DNA of 64,000 nt from Couchioplanes caeruleus (GTDB lineage: Bacteria; Actinomycetota; Actinomycetes; Mycobacteriales; Micromonosporaceae), in contig NZ_CP092183.1 in NCBI RefSeq assembly GCF_023499255.1, positions 7,501 through 71,500 on the forward strand. Direction: 5' to 3'. The notes below the pieces were generated by a model. It did not search any database, was not told the origin of the DNA, and saw only the letters and a program-made list of their open reading frames with translations. The position numbers and the translations under genes are program-made. The stretch's first letter is position 1. Each line of letters starts with the position of its first letter. Positions 1 through 8,597 of this stretch are shown one piece after another.

Positions 1-1
1 C

Positions 2-193
2 CATCTGAACCTGAACCAGCTGCACTTCCTCGACCCGAGCGCGGCCGAGGTGATCCTGCGGACGGCGGCGAACCTGCCGGATCGCCGCCGGATGGTGGTG
101 GTGTGCGCCGAGCCGGTCGAGCGGACGCTGATCGAAGCCGGTGCCGCCCGGGTGCCGGCCCTGCGGATGCTGGTGCGCCATGGTGAGCGCTGA
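2..193 (+). CDS. STAS-domain protein, C-terminal end (5' truncated)
   Basis: The window opens inside this gene; 63 residues are visible, ending in VRHGER. The segment around NQLHFLDPSAAEVIL has the order of a STAS (anti-anti-sigma) fold: a strand, then the loop that holds the phosphorylatable residue (FLDPSA), then helix, strand and helix. STAS proteins bind anti-sigma kinases in partner-switching circuits. The next gene starts inside the last codons of this one and encodes an HATPase-type kinase, which fits a translationally coupled switch. An N-terminal sensor part may lie outside the window. The family call is inferred from the fold pattern. Confidence 0.7.
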   Translation, partial: HLNLNQLHFLDPSAAEVILRTAANLPDRRRMVVVCAEPVERTLIEAGAARVPALRMLVRHGER

Positions 194-650
194 ACGGACC
201 GGATCGACGCCCCGGCGAGCGGCGCAGAACCGGCCTCCCCGGGCGGCGGAGCGGCGCCCGGGCGGAAACGCCCCCCGGGTTCTGCTGGACCAGGATTTCC
301 ACGGCGGCAATCTGGCGGCTCTGCGGACCGCCGTTGCGGCCCTGGCCAGGGACGTCGCGGACGCGGGTACGGCCGAATCGGTCATCCTCGTCGCGCACGA
401 ACTCTCCAGCAATTCGGTACGGCACGGCGGCGGCAGCGGGCGGCTACGGATGTGGGTGGCCGGGCGCGCGGTGCACTGTGAGGTGAGCGATCACGGCGCC
501 GGCCTCGCCGATCCCGACACCGTCGGGCGGGAGCTGCCGCCACACGCGGCGCCGGGTGGGCGGGGTCTGTGGCTGGCCCGCCGGATGTCGGATCTACACA
601 TCTCGACCGGCGACCGCGGCACGACAGTCACGGCGGTAGTCGCGCTGTGA
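180..650 (+). CDS. Anti-sigma factor-type ATP-binding protein (HATPase_c)
   Basis: This protein of about 156 residues has a disordered Arg/Pro-rich start of roughly 35 residues followed by a GHKL-type ATPase domain. The N-box is visible as VAHELSSNSVRHG and the G1 box as VSDHGAG; GGRGLWLARR fits the later glycine motif. Such proteins act as serine kinases that hold a sigma factor and phosphorylate a STAS partner. The ATG at 180 overlaps the preceding STAS stop by 14 bases, and a GTG directly after it is an equally possible start. The stop overlaps the GTG of the next gene. The sigma factor target cannot be read from the sequence. Confidence 0.85.
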   Translation: MVSAERTGSTPRRAAQNRPPRAAERRPGGNAPRVLLDQDFHGGNLAALRTAVAALARDVADAGTAESVILVAHELSSNSVRHGGGSGRLRMWVAGRAVHCEVSDHGAGLADPDTVGRELPPHAAPGGRGLWLARRMSDLHISTGDRGTTVTAVVAL

Positions 651-1723
651 GCGGGTACGTCGCTCCCGGCTACGAAGGTGTCCGGGATGCGTTCACCGAT
701 CAGGCGTGCGGCGGGTCGGCTCTGTGCGTGCTCCGGGACGGTGTGGTCGTCGTGGATCTTCACGAGGGCTGGCGGGACGGCGCGCGTACTCAAGCTTGGG
801 ATGAGCGGACTCTGGTTGACGTCTATTCGGTGGGCAAACCGGTGATCGCGCTGGCCGCTTTGCTGCTCGTGGAGCGGGGGCTGGTCGGTCTTGACGATCC
901 GGTGGCGCGGCATTGGCCGGAATTCCGGACCGCTGCTTCCGTACGGCAGGTGCTGACGCATACGGCGGGACTGCCGACGTTCCCGGTGCCGAGGGACGCG
1001 TCCGCGTGGAGTGACTGGGAGCTGCTCTGCGGTGACCTGGCCGCCGCCCGGCCGGAATGGCCTCCGGGCACTGTCGCGGCCGAACACGCGCTCACCTACG
1101 GTCACCTGCTCGGTGAGCTGGTACGCCGGGTGACCGGACGCGACCCCGGCGCGTTCGTGGCCGAGGAGATCGCCGGCCCGTGGCGGCTCGACCTCGGCTT
1201 CGGTCTGAACGGCGGCGACCAGGAACGGTGTGCCGAGCTGGAGTTCCACGGGACGGACTGGCCGGACCGGACGGGCGAACCCGGCTCGGTGCACGAGCGG
1301 GCCGTCGCGAACCCGGCGGGTGCGCGGGACCTGACGGTGGTCAACAGCGCGGCGTGGCGTACGGCGGTCGTGCCGGCCGTCAACTTGCACACGACTGCCG
1401 AGGCGGTGGCGCGCTTCTATGCGGGACTGCTGGCCGGTGGCGAGCTCGACGGGCACCGGCTACTCAGCCCGGCTCTCGTGGAGGAGATGACCACGGCGCA
1501 GTTCACGGGACTCGACCTCTTCATCGGGCGCGAGACGACGTGGGGGCTGGGCGTACAGCTGGAGAGCGACGGCACGTGGGGCATGGGCGGTCTGGGCGGG
1601 AACGCGGGATGGGCTGATCCCGCGCGCGGCCATGCGATCGCCTACGTGACCCGGCGGCTCGGCGACTTCGAGCGGGTGGACGCGCTCGACACCGCAATCT
1701 CCTCGGTGCGACTTCTCAGCTGA
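647..1723 (+). CDS. Serine hydrolase, class C beta-lactamase/esterase family
   Basis: This 358-residue protein belongs to the beta-lactamase/EstB-like esterase group. The catalytic SxxK is S61-V-G-K64 (VYSVGKPV), and a Tyr-containing second motif is visible in ALTYGHLLGEL. HTAGLP in between is typical of the group. There is no signal peptide or membrane segment, so it is probably cytoplasmic. The GTG at 647 overlaps the previous stop (GTGA), which supports coupling to the anti-sigma gene and decides this start over more upstream ones. The substrate is unknown; homologues include esterases and peptidases and few are true beta-lactamases. Confidence 0.88.
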   Translation: MSGYVAPGYEGVRDAFTDQACGGSALCVLRDGVVVVDLHEGWRDGARTQAWDERTLVDVYSVGKPVIALAALLLVERGLVGLDDPVARHWPEFRTAASVRQVLTHTAGLPTFPVPRDASAWSDWELLCGDLAAARPEWPPGTVAAEHALTYGHLLGELVRRVTGRDPGAFVAEEIAGPWRLDLGFGLNGGDQERCAELEFHGTDWPDRTGEPGSVHERAVANPAGARDLTVVNSAAWRTAVVPAVNLHTTAEAVARFYAGLLAGGELDGHRLLSPALVEEMTTAQFTGLDLFIGRETTWGLGVQLESDGTWGMGGLGGNAGWADPARGHAIAYVTRRLGDFERVDALDTAISSVRLLS

Positions 1724-1781
1724 CCGGAGGCGCCGCCGATTCTGAACCCCCGCGGAAGAGGAACACCGAAAGGGGGCGGTC

Positions 1782-2639
1782 ATGAGAGGACGATGGCAGG
1801 CAGGGCTGGTGTCTGCGATTCTCATGGCCGCCTTCGCACTGCCCGGGGCGTCGTCCGCGGGCAGCGCGGGCCTCACCGCCGCGCCGGCCGGCACCCGGGC
1901 CATGTGGCTCTGGGGTGCCGACCCGGCACCCGACGTCGTCGACTGGGCGGTGGCCAAGGGCGTCTCGGAGATCTTCGTGTACGTGTCGCCGGCCGTGCTC
2001 ACCAACGGTGACCTGGCCCGGCTGCAGGACTTGAAGGAACGCGTCACGCCGCTGGGCGTCAAGCTGCGGGCGCTCGGCGGAGACCCGGGCTGGGTCACCG
2101 ATCAGGCGGCCGCACTGGCGTGGGAGCGGGCCGTGGTGTCGACCGGGCTGTTCTCCGGCATCCACGTCGACGTCGAGCCGTACGCCACCGACGGTTGGAC
2201 CACGGACCAGCGCGGCACGCAGACCGCGTTCCTCGCGCTGCTCGACAAGATGCGTACGGCCAGCAGCCTGCCGCTCGAGGCCGACGTGCCGTTCTGGTAC
2301 GGCCAGTACAAGCTGGGCCGCAAGAACTTCGCGGACGAGGTGCTCCGCCGCGTCAACGCCGTGACCGTGATGAGCTACCGCGACACCGGCACGGGCACGA
2401 ACTCCATGCTCGACGTCAGCCAGGACTGGTTGGCGCGGGGCAAGGCGCTGGGCAAGCGCGTCCGCCTGGGCGCGGAGACCGGTCGGCTGACGGACTGCAC
2501 GTACTGCACGTTCGCCGAGGAAGGCGCGACGCGGCTCGACGAGGAACTGTCGAAGGTGGACGTCGCGACGCGCAGCACCGCCGCGTTCGGCGGGATCGCG
2601 GTGCACCACTACGCCGCTTGGCGGACGTTGCCCAGCTGA
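1782..2639 (+). CDS. Secreted protein with glycosidase-like barrel features
   Basis: This is a 285-residue protein with a clear signal peptide: a positive start, then hydrophobic LVSAILMAAFALPG, and a probable Ala-x-Ala cut near residue 26. The mature part begins AGTRAMWLWGA and carries alternating strands with acidic residues at strand ends (HVDVEPYA, EADVPFW, VTVMSYRD). That pattern resembles TIM-barrel glycoside hydrolases, but I cannot assign a family. Two cysteines (CTYCTF) lie close together and could form a disulfide. The ATG at 1782 follows GGGGG about seven bases upstream. A strong hairpin follows the gene. Confidence 0.75.
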   Translation: MRGRWQAGLVSAILMAAFALPGASSAGSAGLTAAPAGTRAMWLWGADPAPDVVDWAVAKGVSEIFVYVSPAVLTNGDLARLQDLKERVTPLGVKLRALGGDPGWVTDQAAALAWERAVVSTGLFSGIHVDVEPYATDGWTTDQRGTQTAFLALLDKMRTASSLPLEADVPFWYGQYKLGRKNFADEVLRRVNAVTVMSYRDTGTGTNSMLDVSQDWLARGKALGKRVRLGAETGRLTDCTYCTFAEEGATRLDEELSKVDVATRSTAAFGGIAVHHYAAWRTLPS

Positions 2640-2706
2640 GGTTTCCGGCCTTCGCGCGGTGGGCAGGATGACGCCCGTCCCTGCCGGGTTCAGCGGGCAG
2701 GCGGCG

Positions 2707-2756
2707 CGGGTCCCGCCGGCCTACAACGGACGAACGCAACGGGCCGGCAGGACCCG
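2707..2756. terminator. Bidirectional terminator hairpin
   Basis: CGGGTCC-C-GCCGGCC (from 2707) pairs with GGCCGGC-A-GGACCCG (to 2756) around a 20-base loop. It sits between the end of the secreted-protein gene on the plus strand and the end of phr on the minus strand, where both transcripts need to stop. Confidence 0.65.
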
Positions 2757-2785
2757 CCCTCCGCCCGGCGAACCGGACGGAAGCT

Positions 2786-4120
2786 TCACGGCCTCAGCCA
2801 CACCGCCTCGTCGCGGTGCGACTCCAGCGGTGCGGGGTAGTCCAGGCCTGATCGAACCGTATCGGGCAGGCGCCACGGTTGGTGCACGGCCTTCCCCGCG
2901 ATCGATGTCAACTCCGGTACGTAGCGACGAACGTACACGCCGTCGGGGTCGAAGCGCTCGGCCTGGCGGATCGGATTGAACCGGCGGTAAGGCCTGGTGT
3001 CGTTGCCGGTGCCCGCCACCCACTGCCAATTGCCCGAATTGTTGGCCACGTCGCCGTCGTTCAGCCAGCGGAAGAACCACTTCACGCCGTCACGCCAATC
3101 GAGCCCGAGATGCTTGGTCAGGAACGCCGCGGTGATGAGCCGGGCACGGTTGTGCATCCACCCCTCCACCTGCATCTGCCGCATGCCCGCGTCGACGATC
3201 GGCACGCCGGTCAGCCCGTCCTTCCAGTGCTGCAGCGCGTCCTGGTCGTACCGCCAGCCGGTGTCACCGCTCGTGCGATACGCCTCCGTCGAGATCTTCG
3301 GGAAGGCATGCGTGACCTGGTAGTAGAAGTCGCGCCAGCCGAGCTGGCGCAGGAACGCCGCCGGTCCGGCGCCGTCGAGATCGCGCGCCCGGTTCGCCAC
3401 GGTCAGCGGGGAGAGACACCCGAAGCGGAGGTACGCACTCAGCCGCGACGTCGCGTCGGCGGCCATGTCGTCGTGCAGATCGTCGTACGAGCCGACGTGG
3501 CGCGGCCAGGCCTTGAGCCGCCGCAGCCCCTCGGTCTCGCCGCCGTCGAGGGCCGCCGGCGAGTCGCCCTCGGGCAGGGGTGGCAGCGGGGCGACGGCCA
3601 GGTCGGCGGGGAGCGTGATCCGTGCGGGAGTCGCCACCTCGTCGCGCCACTTGGCCGACTCCCACGCCCGGTAGTACGGCGAGAAGACCTTGTAGTGCCC
3701 GTCCCCGCCACCGGGGCGCACCCCTCCCGGTGGCACCACGGTGGTGCCGGGAAACAGCCGCAACGAGATCCGGTGCCGTTCGCACTCGTCCTGCAGGCGG
3801 CCCTCGCGACGCCGGGCGTACGTGCTCACGTCCTGGGCGAGGGCGATCCCGTCCGCCTGCACCTCCCGTGCCAGCCGCATCGTCTCGGCCACCGGCTCGC
3901 CCTCCCGGACGATCAGGTCGCCACCGCGGGAACGCAGGCTCTCGCGCAGATCCGCGAGGCTCTGGTGCAGGAAGCGCGCCCGGTTGGGCGAGAGCTTCTG
4001 CAGGGGGGGGTCGAGGACGAAGAGCGGCACGACGGTCTCCGCGGTGGCGCAGGCGGCGGCCAGGGCGGGGTTGTCGTGCACCCGCAGGTCGCGGGTGAAG
4101 AGCACGATCGCGGTTCGCAT
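2786..4120 (-). CDS. phr: Deoxyribodipyrimidine photolyase
   Basis: This 444-residue cryptochrome/photolyase-family protein repairs UV-induced cyclobutane dimers using blue light and FAD. The N-terminal antenna domain starts TAIVLFTRDLRVHDNPAL. The FAD domain shows the family hallmarks GCLSP, QLGWRDFYYQ, DAGMRQM, GWMHNRARL and WFRWLNDGDVANNSGNWQW. The length matches class I CPD photolyases. The ATG at 4120 (MRTAIVLF) is chosen because upstream residues overlap crtB and do not fit the family. crtB ends two bases before, so the two are probably one operon. This fits light-induced carotenoid/photolyase clusters of other bacteria. Confidence 0.96.
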   Translation of the reverse strand: MRTAIVLFTRDLRVHDNPALAAACATAETVVPLFVLDPPLQKLSPNRARFLHQSLADLRESLRSRGGDLIVREGEPVAETMRLAREVQADGIALAQDVSTYARRREGRLQDECERHRISLRLFPGTTVVPPGGVRPGGGDGHYKVFSPYYRAWESAKWRDEVATPARITLPADLAVAPLPPLPEGDSPAALDGGETEGLRRLKAWPRHVGSYDDLHDDMAADATSRLSAYLRFGCLSPLTVANRARDLDGAGPAAFLRQLGWRDFYYQVTHAFPKISTEAYRTSGDTGWRYDQDALQHWKDGLTGVPIVDAGMRQMQVEGWMHNRARLITAAFLTKHLGLDWRDGVKWFFRWLNDGDVANNSGNWQWVAGTGNDTRPYRRFNPIRQAERFDPDGVYVRRYVPELTSIAGKAVHQPWRLPDTVRSGLDYPAPLESHRDEAVWLRP

Positions 4121-4121
4121 G

Positions 4122-5051
4122 TCAGGCACGCACCAGCTCTTGCACCGGGGTGCCGGGACGGGTGAGCAGCGACCGGACGGCGACGCGCGCACGCCGCCGG
4201 TTGGGGACGGTCGCCCGGCGGACGAAGACGTCGTAGTCGGCGGCGATCACCTCGTCGAGGATGCCCGCGTACAGCTCGAAGGCCGTGCGCATGCAGGCCT
4301 GCGAACCGGGCGACAGCAGCGGGATGCCGGGTGCCGCGGCCGCGTAGTGCTCATCGGCGCGGGCGACTTCCGCCCGGATCAGGTCTTTGACAGCCGGGGT
4401 GGACCGTCCGGCGGCCCGAGCCGCGAACAAATCGTCACGGGTCAGACCGAACTCGGCGAGGTGCGCGTCCGGGAGATAGGTGCGGCCGCGGTCCAGGTCC
4501 TCGGCCACGTCCCGGATGAAGTTGGTGAGCTGGAAGGCCAGGCCCAGCTGACGGGCGGGCTCGCGGGCGGCCGCCGGGTCGGTGGAGCCGAGAATCGGCA
4601 GCATCATCGTGCCGATGACCGCCGCGGAACCCTCCATGTAGTCGAGCAGGTCGTCATATGTCGCATACGACGTGACGGTCAGGTCCATCGCCATGCTGCG
4701 CAGGAACGAGTCGAAGTCGTCGACGTCCAGGTCGAACACCGCGATCGTGTGCAGCACCGCGGGCAGCAGCGGGTCGTCGACCGGCTCGCCGCGCAGCCCG
4801 GCGAGGAAGCGCCCGGACCACTCGTTCAGCCGTTCCGCCCGCTCGGCCGGCGGCAGATCCTCGGTGCGGTCCACGATCTCGTCTGCATAACGGGTGAAGC
4901 CGTAGAGCGCGTGGACATGACGACGCTTCCAGGCGGGTAGCAAACGGGTCGCGAGGTAGTAGGTGCGGCCGTGGCTGCGATGCAGCCGGCGGCAGCGTTC
5001 GTAGGCGGCTGCCAGATCGGTCTCCACCGCTGCCTCCATCGCTGCCTCCAT
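4122..5051 (-). CDS. crtB: Phytoene synthase
   Basis: This 309-residue squalene/phytoene synthase joins two GGPP molecules to phytoene, the first committed carotenoid step. The two Asp-rich motifs are visible as YADEIVD (first) and NFIRDVAEDLDRGRTYLP (second), and YCY-type context is replaced by HALYGFTRYADE. The ATG at 5051 is chosen because GGAGG lies five bases upstream; a TTG six codons further out is also open. The gene is followed immediately by phr on the same strand and faces crtE across a 67-base shared promoter region. Confidence 0.95.
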   Translation of the reverse strand: MEAAMEAAVETDLAAAYERCRRLHRSHGRTYYLATRLLPAWKRRHVHALYGFTRYADEIVDRTEDLPPAERAERLNEWSGRFLAGLRGEPVDDPLLPAVLHTIAVFDLDVDDFDSFLRSMAMDLTVTSYATYDDLLDYMEGSAAVIGTMMLPILGSTDPAAAREPARQLGLAFQLTNFIRDVAEDLDRGRTYLPDAHLAEFGLTRDDLFAARAAGRSTPAVKDLIRAEVARADEHYAAAAPGIPLLSPGSQACMRTAFELYAGILDEVIAADYDVFVRRATVPNRRRARVAVRSLLTRPGTPVQELVRA

Positions 5052-5118
5052 CGCATCCTCCGAAAACAAATCGACTCACGAATCGACGCAACACGCAGCC
5101 TACGGTACTGTCGTCCTC
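5052..5118. promoter_or_regulatory. Divergent crtB/crtE control region
   Basis: This 67-base gap must hold the promoters for crtB-phr (leftward) and crtE-crtI-idi-litR (rightward). The heptamer AATCGAC occurs twice in direct orientation, at 5069-5075 and 5081-5087 (12-bp period). That is a possible operator, because CarH-type regulators are known to bind short direct repeats of about one helical turn. A TACGGT at 5101 could be the crtE -10. The operator role is inference. Confidence 0.4.
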
Positions 5119-6339
5119 GTGGCCAACGACATCCTCGAGGGCAACCCGCGCTGCGGGACCTCACATCAGCCGATACCCATGAACGGCCTGGTGAATGCTG
5201 TCGAGGGGACGCTGGCCGACTTCCTCGCCAGCCAGATCGCCGCCCTCGACACGGTGGACCCGGCGCTGGGTTCCTTCGCCAGAACGACGCGCGACCTCGT
5301 GCTCGCGGGCGGAAAACGACTCAGGCCGACGTTCGCCCACTGGGGCTGGCGCGGCGTGGTCGGTTTCCGCGAGCCGGTCGACCCCGTGCTCCCCGCCCTC
5401 GCGGCGCTCGAGCTCATGCACACGTTCGCCCTCGTCCACGACGACGTGATGGACGGATCGGACACCCGCCGGGGGCGGCCCACCGCGCATCGCCTCTTCG
5501 CCGCGCAGCACGGCAGCGCTGGCCGGCTCGGCGATCCGGACCACTTCGGCGAGACCTCGGCGATCCTCGTCGGCGACCTGTGCCTGATCTGGGCGGACCA
5601 GTTGCTCGCGCAGACCGCACTGACCACCGCAACCCTCTTCGCGGTCCGGGCCCGCTACGACCGGATGCGCGTCGAGGCCGTCGCCGGGCAGTATCTCGAC
5701 GTCCTGGGCGAGGCTCAGCCGCACGACTGGACGGTCGACCGCGCCCTGCTGGTGGCCCGCCACAAGACGGCGAGCTACACGGTGCAGCGGCCACTGCAGT
5801 TCGGGCTGGCCCTGGCCGGTCCGGTCCGGGAGGACGCCGCCGCCGTCGACGACGCCTACAACAGATACGGCATAGCGGTCGGCGAAGCGTTCCAGCTCCG
5901 CGACGACATCCTCGGCGTGTACGGCGACCCCGCGGTGACCGGGAAACCGGCCGGGGACGACCTGCGCACGGGCAAGCCGACCGCCCTTCTCATGCTCGCC
6001 CGCCAGCTCGCGACGCCCGCCCAGCGCGCCGAGCTCACCAAAGACCCCGCCGGAGCCGTCATCCCCGCCGACGGCTCCGGCGGTCCCCTCTCACCGTGGA
6101 GTCCGCGCGTGGACGAATCGTCGCGCCCGCTCGGATTCCCGTCACCCGACCACTCGGACGAGACGGTCGCCCGGCAGGCGGAGATCATCGTCGAGACCGG
6201 GGCCGTGGCCCGGGTGGAGGCGATGATCCGGCAACGGGTCGAGGAGGCGGTCGCAGCCCTGCTCGACGCGCCCATCGAGCACGAAGCCCGCGCCGCACTC
6301 ACCGACCTTGCCGTCACGGCGACCCACCGCCCAGCATGA
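5119..6339 (+). CDS. crtE: Geranylgeranyl/polyprenyl diphosphate synthase
   Basis: This 406-residue trans-prenyltransferase lengthens allylic diphosphates with IPP and is expected to supply GGPP to CrtB. The first Asp-rich motif is HDDVMD near residue 108, the substrate-binding GGKRLRPTFAHW lies near residue 57, and the second Asp-rich motif is LRDDILG near residue 262. It is longer than the usual 330-360 residues because a Pro/Ser/Gly-rich stretch of about 40 residues (roughly 308-347) sits near the C-terminus. The GTG at 5119 has no Shine-Dalgarno and may be leaderless; an ATG at 5179 is the alternative start. Confidence 0.9.
   Translation: MANDILEGNPRCGTSHQPIPMNGLVNAVEGTLADFLASQIAALDTVDPALGSFARTTRDLVLAGGKRLRPTFAHWGWRGVVGFREPVDPVLPALAALELMHTFALVHDDVMDGSDTRRGRPTAHRLFAAQHGSAGRLGDPDHFGETSAILVGDLCLIWADQLLAQTALTTATLFAVRARYDRMRVEAVAGQYLDVLGEAQPHDWTVDRALLVARHKTASYTVQRPLQFGLALAGPVREDAAAVDDAYNRYGIAVGEAFQLRDDILGVYGDPAVTGKPAGDDLRTGKPTALLMLARQLATPAQRAELTKDPAGAVIPADGSGGPLSPWSPRVDESSRPLGFPSPDHSDETVARQAEIIVETGAVARVEAMIRQRVEEAVAALLDAPIEHEARAALTDLAVTATHRPA
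6047..6083. repeat. 14-bp perfect inverted repeat inside crtE
   Basis: CCGCCGGAGCCGTC at 6047-6060 is exactly complementary to GACGGCTCCGGCGG at 6070-6083, with a 9-base loop. It lies at the start of the extra Pro/Ser-rich stretch of CrtE. In RNA it would form a very stable hairpin within the coding sequence. Confidence 0.7.
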
Positions 6340-6483
6340 TGGGGATGGCCGGGCTCCGGCACCCTGCTGCCGGGCCACACGAGCCGTCCCCGAGGAGCCG
6401 TCCCGACCCGGGACAGCCGACGATCGACTTTTCTCCGCGAGCCTCCCACCGGCGGCTCGCTGACCCCCTCTGGAGCTGGTGAC

Positions 6484-7998
6484 GTGCGAAGAGTGACCGG
6501 ACCGACCGACCATGTCGTCGTCGTCGGAGCTGGACTCGGCGGCCTGGCCTGTGCGCTGCACCTGGCCGCGGCCGGACGGCAGGTGACCGTCGTCGAGCGG
6601 GAGGCGGTGCCCGGGGGCCGGGCCGGCCGGCTGTCGATCGACGGATACGAGTTCGACACCGGCCCGACGGTGCTGACCATGCCCGAGCTGATCGAGGAGC
6701 CGCTCGCCGCCGTCGGGGAGAAGCTGTCCGACTGGCTGGAGCTGACGCCGCTCGACCCTGCATACCGGGCGTACTACCCGGACGGGTCGACGCTGGACGT
6801 GAAGACGGACACCGTGCGGATGGCCGCCGAGATCTCGCGCGTCTGCGGGCCCCGGGAGGCCGACGGCTACCTGCGGTTCGTGGACTTCGCCCGCGATCTT
6901 TGGCGCCTCGAGCGGGACAACTTCATCGACCGCAACCTCGACACCCCGCTCGACCTGCTCAACCTCAACCTCGTCAAGCTCCTCGGGATGGGTGGCTTCC
7001 GCCGGCTCCAGCCGAAGATCAACGAGTACTTCAAGGATCCGCGTACCCAACGGATCTTCTCTTTCCAGGCCATGTACGCCGGCCTCGCGCCGCACGACGC
7101 TCTCGCGATCTACGCGGTGATCGCGTATCTCGACTCGGTCGCCGGGGTGTTCTTCCCGCGCGGCGGCATGCACGCCGTGCCCAAGGCGCTGGCCGGCGCC
7201 GCGGAGAAGCACGGCGTGCAGTTCCGGTACGAGACGACGGTGACCGCTGTCGAGACCGCCAACGGCCGTGCCACCGCGGTGCGCACCGACACGGGCGAAC
7301 GCATCCCCGCGGACGTGGTCGTGCTCAACCCGGATCTGCCGGTGGCGTATCGCGACCTGCTGCCGGCGAGCCGGCGCCCCCGCAAGCTCACCTATTCGCC
7401 GTCGTGCGTGGTGCTCCACATCGGATCGGACCGCACCTATTCGAAGATCGCGCACCACAACATCCACTTCGGCGCCGCGTGGCGCGGCACGTTCGACGAG
7501 GTCATCCGGCAGGGGCTGCTGATGAGCGACCCCTCACTGCTGGTCACCAACCCGAGCCGCAGCGATCCCGGCGTCGCACCGGCCGGCCGCCAGACGTACT
7601 ACGTGCTGGCACCGACGCCCAACCTCGACGCCGCGCCGTTCGACTGGAACGGTGGCCTCGGCCGCCGCTACGCCGACGAGCTGATGCAGGTGCTGGAGCA
7701 GCGCGGGTACGTGGGCTTCCGAGACGGCGTGGAGGTTGAGCGGATCATCACGCCGGCGGACTGGGCGGCGCAGGGCATGGCGGCCGGTACGCCGTTCGCC
7801 TCGTCCCACACGTTCACCCAGACCGGCCCGTTCCGCCCCGGAAACCTCCACCCGACGCTGTCCAACGTGGTGTTCACCGGCTCGGGAACGCAGCCGGGCG
7901 TGGGCGTACCGATGGTGCTGATCTCCGGAAAGCTGGCGGCCACCCGGGTCGCCGGGCCGGCCGGGCAGCGGGGCGAGATCGTGGGGAGGACGACGTGA
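6484..7998 (+). CDS. crtI: Phytoene desaturase
   Basis: This 504-residue FAD-dependent CrtI-type desaturase converts phytoene towards lycopene. The dinucleotide-binding motif is VVVGAGLGGLACAL near the N-terminus, followed by PGGRAGR and FDTGPTVLTMP, all typical of the family. The C-terminal FAD motif reads TGSGTQPGVGVPMVLISGK. The GTG at 6484 has GGAG about nine bases upstream. The stop overlaps the idi start by four bases. No lycopene cyclase or later tailoring gene is in this window, so the final pigment cannot be told. Confidence 0.96.
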   Translation: MRRVTGPTDHVVVVGAGLGGLACALHLAAAGRQVTVVEREAVPGGRAGRLSIDGYEFDTGPTVLTMPELIEEPLAAVGEKLSDWLELTPLDPAYRAYYPDGSTLDVKTDTVRMAAEISRVCGPREADGYLRFVDFARDLWRLERDNFIDRNLDTPLDLLNLNLVKLLGMGGFRRLQPKINEYFKDPRTQRIFSFQAMYAGLAPHDALAIYAVIAYLDSVAGVFFPRGGMHAVPKALAGAAEKHGVQFRYETTVTAVETANGRATAVRTDTGERIPADVVVLNPDLPVAYRDLLPASRRPRKLTYSPSCVVLHIGSDRTYSKIAHHNIHFGAAWRGTFDEVIRQGLLMSDPSLLVTNPSRSDPGVAPAGRQTYYVLAPTPNLDAAPFDWNGGLGRRYADELMQVLEQRGYVGFRDGVEVERIITPADWAAQGMAAGTPFASSHTFTQTGPFRPGNLHPTLSNVVFTGSGTQPGVGVPMVLISGKLAATRVAGPAGQRGEIVGRTT

Positions 7999-8597
7999 GC
8001 GAGACGCGCGGCAGCGAGAACGGCATCGGATCCCGCGAGAGCCACCTGGTCGAACTGGTCGACCCGGACGGGCAGGCCGTCGGGGAGGTGACGGTCGACG
8101 AGGCGCACACCGCCCCGGGCATGCTGCACCGGGCATTCTCGGTGTTCCTGCGCGACCCCGCGGGGCGGGTGCTGCTCCAGCAGCGGGCCGAGGTCAAGAC
8201 CCGCTTTCCGCTGCGCTGGGCCAACACGTGCTGCGGCCACCCGCTCCCGGAGGAGTCCCTGCAGGTCGCGGCCGGCCGGCGGCTCGTCGAGGAGGTCGGG
8301 GTGGCCGAGGTGCCGCTGACCGAGGTGGGCGTGTATTCGTACTACGCGGAGGATCCGACCACGGGACGGGTCGAATACGAGTACGACCACGTGCTGCTCG
8401 GCGAGGTGAACGCGGACCTGCCCGTGCTGGCCGATCCCGACGAGGTGGCCGACGTGCGCTGGGTGCCGCTCGACGAGCTCGCGCAGGCGATCGCGCGCGA
8501 ACCGCGGGCGTACGCACCCTGGCTGGCCGGCGTCACCGAAAGGCTGCAGCACTTCCTCGACCGTACGGACGCGGCGGAGTCATCAGGTGGCCGATGA
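7995..8597 (+). CDS. idi: Isopentenyl-diphosphate delta-isomerase (type I)
   Basis: This 200-residue Nudix-fold enzyme interconverts IPP and DMAPP and so primes the prenyl chain made by CrtE. The catalytic Cys lies in WANTCCGHP. The Nudix-like helix RRLVEEVGV and the metal/catalytic Glu region VEYEYDHVL are also visible. The GTG start overlaps the crtI stop (GTGA), and the stop overlaps the start of the downstream regulator, so translation is probably coupled. Its presence indicates that IPP is isomerised for the carotenoid branch in this operon. Confidence 0.96.
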   Translation: MSETRGSENGIGSRESHLVELVDPDGQAVGEVTVDEAHTAPGMLHRAFSVFLRDPAGRVLLQQRAEVKTRFPLRWANTCCGHPLPEESLQVAAGRRLVEEVGVAEVPLTEVGVYSYYAEDPTTGRVEYEYDHVLLGEVNADLPVLADPDEVADVRWVPLDELAQAIAREPRAYAPWLAGVTERLQHFLDRTDAAESSGGR

